Source: Unio delphinus (lineage: Eukaryota > Mollusca > Bivalvia > Unionida > Unionidae). From it: a stretch of DNA of 64,000 bases. Below, piece after piece: positions 1 to 11,696 of this stretch. The stretch's first letter is position 1. Every line of letters begins with the position of its first letter. A model generated the notes under the pieces. It was not told where the DNA came from. It did not search any database and saw only the letters and a list, made by a program, of their open reading frames with translations. The translations under genes and the position numbers were made by a program. Location of the stretch: the NCBI GenBank assembly GCA_029339505.1, contig JAQISU010000097.1, forward strand, positions 2,052,001-2,116,000, written 5' to 3'.

Positions 1-2
1 CT

Positions 3-647
3 GTTTCAATAGAAGAATATTCACCTGAAAGGATATTTACTGATAATGCGTTAACTGAAATTAGAGGAATCGAATCAGACCCTAAATTAGTTAAATTTAC
101 TAAAGACAATTTAAAAAAAAATATAAGAAATAATTATTTAAAAGACGACAAATCTAGAAAATTTATAAAAGACATAGACAAATGGGCGAATAAAGTGTTT
201 TTAGCAAACCGCGGTAAAATTAGAATCACAAAAAAAATAAGTCCTGATTTTAATATTTTTCTAGCTGCAGTAAAGGGTAGCCCACTACCACCAGGGTATA
301 AAGCAGACCCAATCCCGGATGAAATACGAATAATGGCAGAAGCTGATTCTTAAAAAGGTGCAACTGGTATAACTAAAAAATCAGCCGGGAAGGGATATTC
401 CAGTAACCCAAGAGGGATATCAGGTAGTCGTCTAATTCAATGTCCTGGTAATATTCTCAGCGATATATCACGATTAGAAGTTTTCATCGAAGGAAAACGA
501 GCTGGGAATAACTCACCGGAAGTAATTAATGAAGCAGCTGATATCTGCAGTCGGTTATTTCAAGGTGGTATCATGGATATTGGTCAATATTGATATTCCA
601 TTGATGAGTTAGTGGAAAATCCTACGGATGGTTACCACAGCGACTAA
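3..647 (+). pseudogene. E1 gene A, conserved element protein, 5' end outside window
   Basis: Reading frame open from the window edge and interrupted by an in-frame TAA at 351-353 and a TGA at 591-593 before the stop at 645-647. The N-terminal part is Lys/Asp-rich and probably helical. The C-terminal part carries a block shared with E2 and E3: CPGNILSDISRLEV followed by AGNNSPEVINEAADIC and LFQGGIMDI. I do not recognise the family. Conservation in three copies, always directly upstream of the pX-like capsid gene, suggests a virion-associated or assembly protein; that is inference. The two stops make this copy a pseudogene. Confidence 0.6.
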
Positions 648-680
648 GTCATCGCATTAGATAAATATCATTTAAATAAG

Positions 681-1163
681 ATGATCATACACTACAACCA
701 TGACAAATCAACCAGAGTCCATGTAGTTAATTCACGGTTTCCAGTTTATAAAGCGTACTATATTGATGGTCTCCGTGATACAATTGCAGGGTTATTTGCA
801 AGAATGGCTCCAAAAGTAGCGCCGCTAGCAAAACAGTTATCAATGAAAGCCATTGATGTTATTCGTGATAAGGGTATTAGCGCTGTTGGAGATGCTGCCG
901 GAAAAGCGTTTTCAGCCGCGAAGGATAAATTAATAGCGCTAGTTCGACGGCGAAGGAAACCACAATTGGAACCACTGCCATCTACAGCGGATATGCCCGC
1001 GAGTGTTAGTAAAATAATAAATAACGCAGTGGATCAAAAACTAGCGTCGTTGATGACTCCGTCATACACCAACGACCAAAGCAACATCGCAAATATGATA
1101 GCGGGAAGTGGCTTAAAAAACCTCGACGATGATGATACAACCAGATGGTCGAACAAGAATTGA
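681..1163 (+). CDS. E1 pX/VI-like minor capsid (basic core) protein
   Basis: Starts with MIIHYNHDK, as do the homologues in E2 and E3. A glycine/hydrophobic segment (GLFARMAPKVAPLAKQLSM, about residues 37-55) precedes an Ala/Lys-rich helix and a RRRRK basic patch; the C-terminal half has KIINNAVDQKLASL and NMIAGSGLK. A small protein with an amphipathic N-terminus and basic stretch in a capsid cluster resembles adenovirus-type minor capsid or core proteins. The assignment is by architecture and neighbours, not a proven homology. The last residues (after AGSGLK) are read out of frame from a deletion junction with the capsid gene, so the 3' end is not native. The start lies 3' of a TTTAAATAAG motif. 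Confidence 0.6.
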   Translation: MIIHYNHDKSTRVHVVNSRFPVYKAYYIDGLRDTIAGLFARMAPKVAPLAKQLSMKAIDVIRDKGISAVGDAAGKAFSAAKDKLIALVRRRRKPQLEPLPSTADMPASVSKIINNAVDQKLASLMTPSYTNDQSNIANMIAGSGLKNLDDDDTTRWSNKN

Positions 1164-2444
1164 TGTTCAAGTTCATGATACCAGTAAATACTTTCTACCG
1201 TGTGAAGCGTTTATCGAAGTAGAAGGAGAAATTGTACGAACAAATGATACAGTATATCCAAATCACACTCAAGTCGGATTTGTCAATAATGGGATCATGG
1301 CGTTATTCGAGAGTGCAAAATATCTCATCGATGGAAAAGAGATTGAGTCAATAGATCGCGATGTTGATGTGGCTACAACAATAATCGGGTTAGCGAGATA
1401 TACAAGATCTGCAGGTCCTTCTATGATGTTTGCAAAGGATAATAAAAATACCACTGGAAAAATCAATTTATTATAAGACGACCAAAGAATAATACTGGTA
1501 ATGCTGATGTTGATTTCGAGAATATGATTATAACCGAGGATTCCGATTTCAATCTAGGATCTGCAGCACGTATGTCAATTTTGCAAGGAGCGCGTAGATC
1601 ATTCTCATGCGCGATTCCACTGCATCATATATTTGGATTCTGCAGAAATGTTCGAAAAGTTATTTATTGAACAAAGCACGAAGTAGAACTCGTGCGAAAG
1701 GGTGACGACAATGATGCAATTTGTAGGATTCCAGCGGTTTTACGTCCAGATCATGTAGATGATGATGCCGGTAAAGTCGTTTTAACAAAACTATCACTGT
1801 GGATGCCAGTGTTGACTCCATCAATCACCGCAGAAGAACGATTACTATCATTTATGGATCAAGGAGGAAAATCATTGCTGAGTTGGCTAACAATGACTAC
1901 AGATGTTAAGCAATCAGATATCAATGGGTTATTTACATGGAATATAGCATCACAACAAGGCGTTTCAGCTCCACGTCATATATTTATTGCGTTACAGAAT
2001 ACCGCACGAACTAGTAATAAACGACGCAGCCATATGATATTTGATCAACTTGGTATTACTGACGTCTTACTGAGAATAAACGGCCAACAGGAACCATCCG
2101 AGGATATACAACTGAATTACTTTCACATCCATATTGCCCGCGTGTATCATAGATTTTTATCATTTATGGCACGCGATCAAAATGTCGATACTGGTCTGCA
2201 AATATCACAACACGATTTTAGGAATTTATATCCGATCTATTATTTTTCGCTGGAACATCTTGATTTAACAAGACAGTCAGTCGTTGATATACACTTTAGA
2301 GCCAGTGTAAACCGCGTTGTTATCGGTGATCATGCTATTCCCTACTACAGAGCGATTGCTGTCATTCTCAGAGATAAATCAATGCTACTCGAAGGTGTTG
2401 GCGGAAGAATGAGAGTAATTGATGCACCAGTGGAAAATATGTAA
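1129..2444 (+). pseudogene. E1 double-jelly-roll-type major capsid protein, broken
   Basis: The region aligns along its length with the E3 copy. Landmarks are VHDTSKYFLPCEAFIE, VGFVNNGIMALFESA, LIDGKEIES and SAGPSMMF in the first part (1129-1476), and CAIPLHHIFGFCRNVRK, LSLWMPVLTP, FMDQGGKSLLSWL and SAPRHIFIALQNTAR in the second. This matches the 'double jelly roll-like' proteins that invertebrate Polinton-like elements encode as major capsid protein. A frameshift lies near 1460-1476, an in-frame TGA at 1668-1670, and the N-terminal ~32 residues present in E3 are lost in a deletion that joins this gene to the preceding pX-like gene. The C-terminal half to 2444 is open. It would form hexameric capsomers of an icosahedral particle. 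Confidence 0.75.
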
Positions 2445-2470
2445 CAATTAAATCAATCTGTTATTTTATA

Positions 2471-2797
2471 ATGAAATACAGTCATATTAGTGTTGCGTTA
2501 ACTCCCGGTCAACTCAAGAAATTGCAAGCGGAATCAGCTAAAAAATGCGGAACCACAATAACACTGAAACCCAATCAGATGACTGGCGGGGTGAATAAAT
2601 TGTCGCTGACAACGTTGGTACCGCGGCAGGAATGGCACTAAAGAAAGCAACTGGACCAGGATATAAAAAAGGGAAAGGGTCTAAGACTACCAGGAACCCC
2701 GTATTCATTGTACAGCAGAAAAGGTCTGAGAATCCCGGGAACAGTTTACTAGTTGGAGAGTCTTTGACTGAGGAACCTATGGTTCCCATGTCCAATT
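2471..2797 (+). pseudogene. E1 small basic protein (mu/core-like), N-terminal to the protease
   Basis: ATG at 2471 directly after TTTATA. The N-terminus (MKYSHISVALTPGQLKKL) resembles the short 'T-x-GQ-x-KKL' proteins encoded next to the protease in Polinton-like elements. The frame runs to a stop at about 2639-2641; reading continues in another frame from 2632 with KKATGPGYKKGKGSK, then GNSLLVGESLTEEP, leading straight into the protease. So one gene, now frameshifted, probably encoded a basic DNA-condensing or membrane-active N-terminal part plus the protease. Whether the native product is one polypeptide or two is not settled here. Confidence 0.5.
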
Positions 2798-3139
2798 TTG
2801 ATTTACTCGATGCTGCTAAAAAAACTCGCGATAAAAAACTTCAGAGGTGTCTTTATGAAAGATCAGTTACCTGCACAACCAAACAGCGTTGAAACCGATA
2901 TTATTAATCTCGAGAACAGCACCGGACCCGGAACCCATTGGGTTGCATACGCGATTGATCCACGTGCAATCGTTTATTTCGATTCATATAGATTAGCGCC
3001 GCCGAAGGAATTTATGCGTTATATAAACCGCTTAAAAACCCCTCGTTGGTATTCTACGCTACCAACACAACAAATGAATGATCCACCAATATGCGGCAAC
3101 GAAGTATTAAATGTCCTTGACGCTATTTCAACATCTTGA
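2798..3139 (+). pseudogene. E1 adenain-like cysteine protease (maturation protease)
   Basis: Numbered from the ATG at 2798, the segment holds GTHWVAY (His47), VYFDSY (Asp62), TQQMNDPP (Gln92) and ICGNEV (Cys99). Order and spacing fit the adenovirus protease / Polinton PRO family, including a Gln seven residues before the Cys. The preceding KNFRGVFMKDQLP is also typical. The true start lies upstream in another frame (near VPMSNFDLLD, about 2785-2815), so one frameshift separates the N-terminus from the catalytic core. The frame ends early at TGA 3137-3139, shortly after the Cys motif. The enzyme would cleave capsid precursors during particle maturation. Confidence 0.75.
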
Positions 3140-3261
3140 AAACCACCACATATTGTCGTAAATGAATATACTAGTAATCACTTTTTAGAGAGAGATTATA
3201 TAAAAACATGATTGATATTTGCGGGAGATCTTTATCAGCGCTTAAGAAACCAACCACATAA

Positions 3262-4235
3262 ATGTCTGCAACCGGTGATATAAAAAAATAATCGAAGATG
3301 AAATAGCTGAGCCGTTGAACTTAGCAAGTGTTGATCCCAATGGAATAGTTGTACTTCAAAATCGTCAGGGTAAATTGAAAACAAGTAATTTCTCCCTGGA
3401 TGATATTTTAGTTAAACAACGAGACGCAACCGAGAACACCGTACCGTTGCGCTATTTTCCGATCAGGGTCAACTCAAACCAGGTGTACTTGTTTCGACTA
3501 TTACAGATAAATTAAAAACTCTCAACGATGAGTTAAAATTCATACAAAGTTTTTTTGGTGATCCAGCGAAAAACATCACCAAATTTATCATTAATAAAAA
3601 TCTCTATGGACAATATAAAGACTGTCAATGACGAATTAAAATCAATTATGGCTTTCTTCGGCGAACCAGCGGTAAAATCACCGAAGCTCACAGAGATAAA
3701 AAATTCTATGTTGGAACTAGCAACACTCCAAGCCAAATATGAAGACCACGTTGAATAGTTTTCATCATTTCGTAAAAACCTCATCGAGAAATTTTTTACA
3801 ACCACGCCGGATAAACTCGACATAAAACTTCCTGATATTAAAAAATCCATCGATGAGACGAAAAAATTTGTCGAAGCAATCAAAGATGATTTTCCGAGGA
3901 TGATAACAATCATTGAAAAAACAAAAATCCCTCATGCGAAAACCAACAACGTAGTATACACGATTCAATACGCATTATTTGCGTGGACTCCTACAGACAA
4001 TATACTAAGTATCACTGCAACCGTCAAAGGTATTTATCGATTAACACTAGTAACACTGATTCAATTTAATATATCATCGTCGAGTTCATCTGGGGTCAAT
4101 AATACAATATCAACGATCATCGACAAGGATACAACTGAAAAGTTCACGATAGCATCCACTAATAAGAATTTAGCTATTGTTTCAGTTACATGGTATGTTT
4201 AATTCGTAGCGGAGTTGAGTAAACAACTAAATTGA
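3262..4235 (+). pseudogene. E1 fibre-like or structural hypothetical protein, heavily frameshifted
   Basis: ATG at 3262 is followed by an early stop in frame; reading continues in other frames with EPLNLASVDPNGIVVLQNRQG, VSTITDKLKTLNDELK, a helical segment (about 3612-3758, NDELKSIMAFFG) and a beta-rich C-terminal segment (3900-4202). The repeated 'NDELK' segments look like coiled-coil stalk pieces and the beta-rich Ser-containing end like a globular head. That resembles fibre or spike architecture, but no family is recognised. An in-frame TAA at 4200-4202 precedes SKQLN, shared with the E2 copy, and the stop at 4233-4235. At least three frameshifts or stops. Confidence 0.4.
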
Positions 4236-4252
4236 AATCGTAAACTGATTTG
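4234..4252. terminator. Imperfect hairpin of the AAATCGT/ACGATTT type
   Basis: GAAATCG followed by TAAACTGATTT, sitting between the end of the fibre-like gene and the ATG of the next gene at 4261. It is an imperfect version of the hairpin at 6136, 10804 and 48530. The E2 copy occupies the same intergenic position. Confidence 0.4.
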
Positions 4253-4260
4253 AAAATAAA

Positions 4261-4834
4261 ATGTCGTCATCAACGGTACCTTCGGTATCTCAATATCGCT
4301 ATGATCAGGCCAGAGAGTTTCAGACTAAACTCAAAACTCTCACTGAGGAGTATCAAACAAAAATAAAAAGAATACCAACGAAGAATCACCACAGTTGATG
4401 TTACCGTGTACTCGGTGAGTGGTGTAATCACCGGAGCCGGAATTATACTCTCCTCGGTGACAATGATTGCTCCAATAGCTGTTCAAATTTGTATATCCGC
4501 TGCGACAACAATCGTGGGAATAATTTCAATAATAACAAAAAAAATATCATCATGCAGCCAATGCAAACTGCAAGACTACATAATTAAATTTCATGTTGTA
4601 TCAACCGCGTACTCGCAATTGTCCTCGTTGATATCGTCGTCGCTTGATGATACATTTATGTCAGATAGTGAGTTCTCAGCGATGGTAAATATTTATGATT
4701 CCGCGATGTCAAAATTAGAAATACAACATAAATATAATAACAATGACAACACCGCAGGAATTACTTCAATGAATAGTGGAGAACACAAACCCAGTACAAA
4801 CCAGCATGATCTCAATAACATCAACGAATCCTGA
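4261..4834 (+). pseudogene. E1 small two-helix membrane protein
   Basis: Starts MSSSTVPSVSQYRYDQARE, followed by a helical KLKTLTEEYQTK segment; a frameshift near 4365-4405 leads into VYSVSGVITGAGIILSS and a second hydrophobic stretch (PIAVQICISAATTIVGIISI), then a Cys-containing linker (SSCSQCK) and a helical C-terminus. Helical N-terminus, two closely spaced membrane segments and a helical C-tail recall SLATT-type membrane proteins; that resemblance is weak and by eye. The homologue in E2 (47940-48520, minus strand) has the same layout. The 3' end overlaps the next gene out of frame by about 92 nt, as in E2. Confidence 0.5.
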
Positions 4835-6144
4835 ATTTAGTGTAAATTTCCCTATTCCGATTCCCGTGAAGGAGATAGCGCTAGCAAAACGACGAGTGTA
4901 TCACAGTTGGCCTAATATTAGGTCGGTAGCATTTGGCGGTCAACAACCGAATAATTCCTTGGTGTTTGCGAATACGAATAAACCCGATGGAACTCCAGAC
5001 TGGAACGTTGTTTCGCTGCCATCAGGATCGTACCAAATCGAACAAATCAATGCTGAATTCCAGCGTAGAATAAAATCCATTACCGGAACAGAATCGAAAA
5101 TCGCTATAACGGTCCACGAGCCAACACTATCATCCCCGATTGAGATAAACTCACCTAGTTATGTTGTAGATATCTATCAGAGTTCTATAAGATGCGTACT
5201 AGGATGGCCTGAAATCCCACCTCGGACAACTTATCAAATACCCGAACCACAAAAATCTGATTATGTCACGGATGTACAATCATATCATGAAATCAACCCA
5301 TCATATCGAAATGATTTATCCGATATAAAAAATGCAAACTTAACCGATAGATTTATATTTACCGATAATAATACCATGCAATGGGATTTTATTTTTGAAA
5401 AAACACTTGATTCATTCGTAACCATTGCATTTACGCTAAAATACGTCATTTATTACTTCGGTGAGATTAATCAATTACATAAAACACAACTAGAACAACT
5501 ACGACGAAGTTTTCAGGAGCATCTCTATGATATAACAACATCACGTGATGAGATCATAAAATATGTTGAGATATTAAATCAACTTGTATCCGATATGGAA
5601 TATAACAACAAACGAGTAATTCAGGCGATAATTAATGACAGCAACGGGGATAAAGAAAAATTCCTAACTGGTCATAATATAACAGAAGCTGATTTGCCCG
5701 ATTTCAAGTTTCCTGGGTATAACGGAAATGAACTAAAAAAATCTGTTAATGATCTTATTCAAGAAAACTTTTCTTTGATACTCAACAAATCGAAACAACA
5801 AACAACAATCCTCAAACATAATAATGACCCAGACGGCGGTGGTAGACACATCGCTCCGTTCAAAGTCAATATGTCCTCGGTGATAGCATTGAATTTAGTA
5901 TTTAGGAAGCTATCAAATAAATCTCGAGCGATCGAATCAAGCTCACCAGAGATATATTTTATATTCATTTGCACCAACAGCTCCTCCAGGATTTCTAATT
6001 ATTGAGGATCCAACTAATCCAGTCTATATGCGATGTCATAATAATTCGCTAACGATAATTAATTTCAGGCTCACTGACCAGTCTAATAATCTAATTGATT
6101 TACGAGGTGAGGTTCTACAAATTAGTCTGTTTGTGAAATCGTAG
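4743..6144 (+). pseudogene. E1 penton-like minor capsid protein, broken
   Basis: The frame starts at ATG 4743, meets a TGA at 4770-4772, runs open to 6005 and then shifts near 5960-5980 into a frame ending at TAG 6142-6144. Motifs shared with E2: LPSGSYQIEQINAEFQRRI, then a 'T/S-IEINSPSYVVDI' block and SSIRCVLGWPE, a long helical middle and a C-terminal CHNNSLTIINFRLTDQSNN. Proteins with the 'INSP-VVDI-SSIR-LLGW' signature occur beside the double-jelly-roll capsid gene in invertebrate Polinton-like elements; penton or vertex protein is the best guess. A hairpin overlaps the stop codon. Confidence 0.55.
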
Positions 6145-6150
6145 CGATTT
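6136..6150. terminator. Hairpin at the 3' end of the penton-like gene
   Basis: AAATCG-TAG-CGATTT, a perfect 6-bp stem with the stop codon in the loop. The same hairpin type lies just past the 3' end of the convergent ATPase gene (10804-10819) and before the membrane-protein gene in E2 (48530-48545). Confidence 0.5.
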
Positions 6151-6173
6151 TCATCGTAAAATAATTGTTAACC

Positions 6174-6384
6174 CACTAGCAGCAGGGGGGGGGGGGAGAC
6201 AACGACAATTGCGTCTTTTTTTTGCCAAATTGACCCTTACAAGGAACCAAATAGACCCTTCTATTATATATTTACTAGGAAGCCTCAGTTTGTCAAATAG
6301 ACCTTTCTAGTAAATATTAACGAGAAAGAAGCCTCGTCGACGCCTAAAAAGTTTGTCGGATTCCCCCCCCCCCCTCTGCTGATC
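6174..6384. mobile_element. MITE, CAGCAG/G-tract family, copy 1
   Basis: About 210 bp with inverted ends: left AGCAGCAGGGGG then GACAA and GCGTC; right end reads, on the other strand, CAGCAGAGGGGG then GACAA and GGCGTC. AT-rich interior, no ORF. A related copy lies at 10606-10790. No clear target-site duplication. Confidence 0.55.
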
Positions 6385-6889
6385 GAGTTATTATGCAGAA
6401 AACAGGTAACGGATAGATGACTGGATACATAGATGATATTCAGAGCATTATAAACTCCACCTTATGGTTGCTGTAGAAAAATCAGAACGCTACATGACCT
6501 TGCCTTGTTATTAAATTGTCAAATTGTGACTATCAAAAGTGGAAGCCTGGCTGATATTACCTGGATCTATTCTGGTACTCCCTGACACAACTAATGTACA
6601 CACTGTGGCATCATCATCCGTTGGCACGTAATTGTCGAGATCCCAAGAGCTAAAGAACCAATCACTCTGCAATATACTCAAAAAATCTATATAATGAAAG
6701 CAGTCAGTTTCCATATTTACCGTTCTATCATGGATAACTTGAATGATTATTTGTGTGTGAAACATTATATTTCTCAGTGACCTTGACCTTGAAATGACCT
6801 TTAGATCCCATGACAGAATACAGTTTGATGTCAATCAGAAAAATAGTATATTTAAAATAGACCAGTCATCTGTACATTAACCTGATGAC
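6385..6889. other. No gene seen
   Basis: AT-rich sequence with only chance ORFs; nothing recognised. Confidence 0.5.
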
Positions 6890-7376
6890 TACACATATAT
6901 ATAATATGTATGAGCATAAATGAGTACTGGCATAGAATATTTATGGGCATGTATGAATACTGGCATAGAAAACCTATGAGCATGAATGAGTACTGACAAC
7001 CAGAAAAAATGTCTGAGCATGTATCAGCACTGGCATAATATATATATATAATCATGTATGAGTACTGGTATAATATATGTGAGAGGATGTGTGAGTATTG
7101 GCATATAATATATATGAATATGTATGAGTGCTGCATAATGTATGTATGAGCATGTGTGAGTACTGATATAGAATATGTATGAGCATGTATGAGTACTGAT
7201 AACCAGAAAATGTCTGAACATGTATGAATACTGGCATAGAATATCTATGAGCATGTATGAGTACTGACAACCAGAAAATGTCTGAGCATGTATCAGTACT
7301 GGCATAGAATATGGATGAGCATGCCTGAGTACTGACATACAATATGTATGAGCATGTATGAGTACTGACATATATA
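6890..7376. repeat. 33-bp minisatellite
   Basis: Degenerate tandem units of about 33 bp, core GAGCATGTATGAGTACTG followed by ACATAGAATATGTAT-like sequence. The open frames across it on the minus strand are a by-product of the period being a multiple of three. Confidence 0.85.
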
Positions 7377-9580
<2,204 letters not shown>

Positions 9581-9584
9581 CTGA

Positions 9585-9633
9585 CATCGTAGCGATATGA
9601 CTGGAAATTGTTTGAAGCTACTTTAAACAATCC

Positions 9634-9640
<7 letters not shown>
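9585..9640 (+). repeat. SINE-like 3' tail fragment
   Basis: GACATCGTAGCGATATGACTG followed by TTGTTTGAAGCTACTTTAAA. The same block recurs at 27000-27065 and, shorter, at 9930-9985, and looks like the 3' end of a short retroelement. It is followed directly by a CA microsatellite. Confidence 0.5.
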
Positions 9641-9691
<51 letters not shown>

Positions 9692-9908
9692 TACACACAT
9701 ACAAACACACAAAGACACACACACACACAAAGACACACACACACACACAAAGACACACACACACACAAAGACACACACACAAAGACACACACACACACAT
9801 AAAGACACACACACAAGGACACACACACACACACAAAGACACACACACACACACACAAAGACACACATACAAAGACACACACACACAAACACACACACAC
9901 AAACACAT
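9641..9908. repeat. (CA)n microsatellite with AAAGACACAC interruptions
   Basis: About 270 bp of CA dinucleotides interrupted at intervals by AAAGA; the Cys/Val-rich and Thr/His-rich ORFs over it are artefacts. Confidence 0.98.
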
Positions 9909-9984
9909 GGCCATTTTTAAGTACATGATAGTGATATGACTGAAAAGTTGCTAAAGCTACTTTAAAAATCCAAATCACATACAA

Positions 9985-10100
9985 ACATAATAACATCTTT
10001 CAGCACATGATACATGGTGGCCAGTACATTTGGTGGAGGAATAGCCTGGGTAGAACCACTGACCCATGGAAAGCTACGCTTGTACTTAAAAAGCTTTCTC
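9985..10100 (-). mobile_element. SINE fragment, minus orientation
   Basis: On the minus strand the block reads GGTCAGTGGTTCTACCCAGG, then TCCTCCACCAAATGTACTGG and CCACCATGTATCATGTGCTG. It is the non-tRNA body of the SINE at 28201. The tRNA-like head is absent. Confidence 0.6.
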
Positions 10101-10109
10101 ACATAAAAG

Positions 10110-10228
10110 TGATCTCTTGGCAACTTGAGGACTTTGATCATTTGGCAACCTGAGGCCTTTGATATCTTGGCAACCTGGGGCCTTTGATCACTTGGCAACC
10201 TGATGCCTTTGATCACTTGGCAACCACG
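10110..10228. repeat. 25-bp tandem repeat
   Basis: Four to five units built on CTTGGCAACCTGAGGCCTTT followed by GATCA. Confidence 0.85.
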
Positions 10229-10605
10229 GGCATCTCAACTGCTCTTGCATTTGGCTATTAGGTAGATTTCTAGCACAGTCAGACACTTGTGTTTTCAATC
10301 ACTTTTTAAGAGATTCAAAGAAGTTTTATAAAATTGTGTTTTTCAAAATCAAATATTAATGCAACTTTAACTTGCCGAAACAAATTATTTCATGGAATTT
10401 GGCCTCATACAATATAGCAAAATATGTTTTTGGTCATGAAGGTAATTACTGAAATGATGAAAGATTCAATTATTAAAAAATATCCTTTAGCTGTTTTGTT
10501 GACTGGTTTCAGTGTTAAATAGTGTAACTGAAGATATTAAAAAAAATTCTGATGTGTGTATTTAAGGTCATAAAGTTTAAAAATGATTAAATTTTTATTT
10601 AAACT
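10229..10605. other. No gene seen
   Basis: AT-rich spacer without recognised content. Confidence 0.5.
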
Positions 10606-10790
10606 AGCAGCAGCAGGGGTGAATCAGACAACTTTTACAGGCGTCAATTTATCAAACCAAGGTTTCTTCGAAATCATAAAAAAGCGTCAATTTGGCAAAT
10701 TAAGACTTCCTTGTAATGCTTTATAGATGCTCATGGGTCCAAAAAGACGCCACAATTGTTGCCCCCCTCCCCCCTGCTGCTGCCATGGTT
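10606..10790. mobile_element. MITE, CAGCAG/G-tract family, copy 2
   Basis: Left end AGCAGCAGCAGGGG then CAGACAA and GGCGTC; right end, on the other strand, CAGCAGCAGGGGGG then GCAACAA and GGCGTC. About 185 bp, same family as 6174-6384. Confidence 0.6.
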
Positions 10791-10803
10791 TTAATAATTC
10801 TTG

Positions 10804-10819
10804 AAATCGTAAACGATTT
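10804..10819. terminator. Hairpin downstream of the packaging ATPase gene
   Basis: AAATCGT-AA-ACGATTT, a perfect 7-bp stem with a 2-nt loop, 23 bp beyond the ATPase stop codon; a further half-site TACGATTTC follows at about 10836. Positioned as a 3'-end or termination signal. Confidence 0.55.
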
Positions 10820-10842
10820 TCACGATAAAAGTTGCTACGATT

Positions 10843-11517
10843 TCAACCGAATATTTGATCAAGTCCAATACGATATCTTGATCTAGGATCATGCAAATTT
10901 ATCGTTACAAATCCATGCGGGATTGACTGAGCATGACTAAAGAAATTTCTAAAGAGATTATAATCCATATCACCGCCACACCAAGTCTGGTGGATATTTC
11001 GTAGCGTATGTGTATCGACTCCATTGAATACAGCAAGAATATTACAGTTATCTCTCATCACTTTTGGTATTTGAGTGTATCGTTGAGTGACATATATCAC
11101 GTCAGTGTTTTTATGTCTGCCTCTGGAAAATATCCTAGCAGGGTTCTTTTGATTATCTAACATCACATCATCATATACGACTAAATTGTTAATACTTCCA
11201 TCAATATCATCAATGCTTGGTGCTTCTTCGATATCAGTAATAAATTCAATAATACCCTCGCCGGTGATTTCTGCTGCCTTTTTGTTGTAATCCTTTAACA
11301 CTTCGTAGCATCGCTGATCATCTACACTTGGGGCTATTAAATACAACTTATCCCATTTCATCCATCTCGTTATCAAATTAAGTAGCAGTTGTGTTTTGCC
11401 ACTTCCAGATGGTCCAATTATAATCATACGAATGGAATTCGACAACATCACATGGTGTTTAATAGGTTCCCGTTGTTGGGTAGCTGAATAATCAATTACA
11501 TTCATGTTATTATACAT
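10843..11517 (-). CDS. A32-type DNA packaging ATPase (FtsK/HerA superfamily)
   Basis: Intact 224-residue ORF. Walker A is GPSGSGKTQLL (about residues 34-44), Walker B is NLVVYDDVM and a sensor-like segment reads VIYVTQRYTQIP. This is the pattern of the A32-like genome-packaging ATPases of Polintons, virophages and large DNA viruses; length is at the short end of the family. A second Met (residue 5, MNVIDYS) could be the true start. It translocates genomic DNA into preformed capsids. The gene starts back-to-back with the zinc-ribbon gene at 11523 only 5 bp away, so both must share a very short divergent promoter (TTATACATATATTATGG). It is one of the few unbroken genes in E1. Confidence 0.85.
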   Translation of the reverse strand: MYNNMNVIDYSATQQREPIKHHVMLSNSIRMIIIGPSGSGKTQLLLNLITRWMKWDKLYLIAPSVDDQRCYEVLKDYNKKAAEITGEGIIEFITDIEEAPSIDDIDGSINNLVVYDDVMLDNQKNPARIFSRGRHKNTDVIYVTQRYTQIPKVMRDNCNILAVFNGVDTHTLRNIHQTWCGGDMDYNLFRNFFSHAQSIPHGFVTINLHDPRSRYRIGLDQIFG

Positions 11518-11522
11518 ATATT

Positions 11523-11696
11523 ATGGATCTATATTGTGTGAAATGTAAGAAGCGTACTGGCATAAACGACTTGACGACGATTACAACTAAAAATAACAGA
11601 TCAGCACTTTCTGGTAAGTGTGTACAATGTGGTACCAAAAAATTTAGATTTGTTTCTATGAAATCTGCAGGAAGTCTAGCATATCTGATGATTTAG
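11523..11696 (+). CDS. E1 zinc-ribbon domain, 5' part of the PLA2-like gene
   Basis: 58 codons including the stop. Four cysteines form CVKCKK and CVQCGTKKFRF around a TTKNNRSALSG loop, a compact zinc ribbon of the kind found at the N-terminus of PLA2-like proteins in animal DNA-virus-like elements. The stop at 11694 is followed at once, in another frame, by the PLA2-like domain, so the original product was probably one protein. Confidence 0.65.
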   Translation: MDLYCVKCKKRTGINDLTTITTKNNRSALSGKCVQCGTKKFRFVSMKSAGSLAYLMI

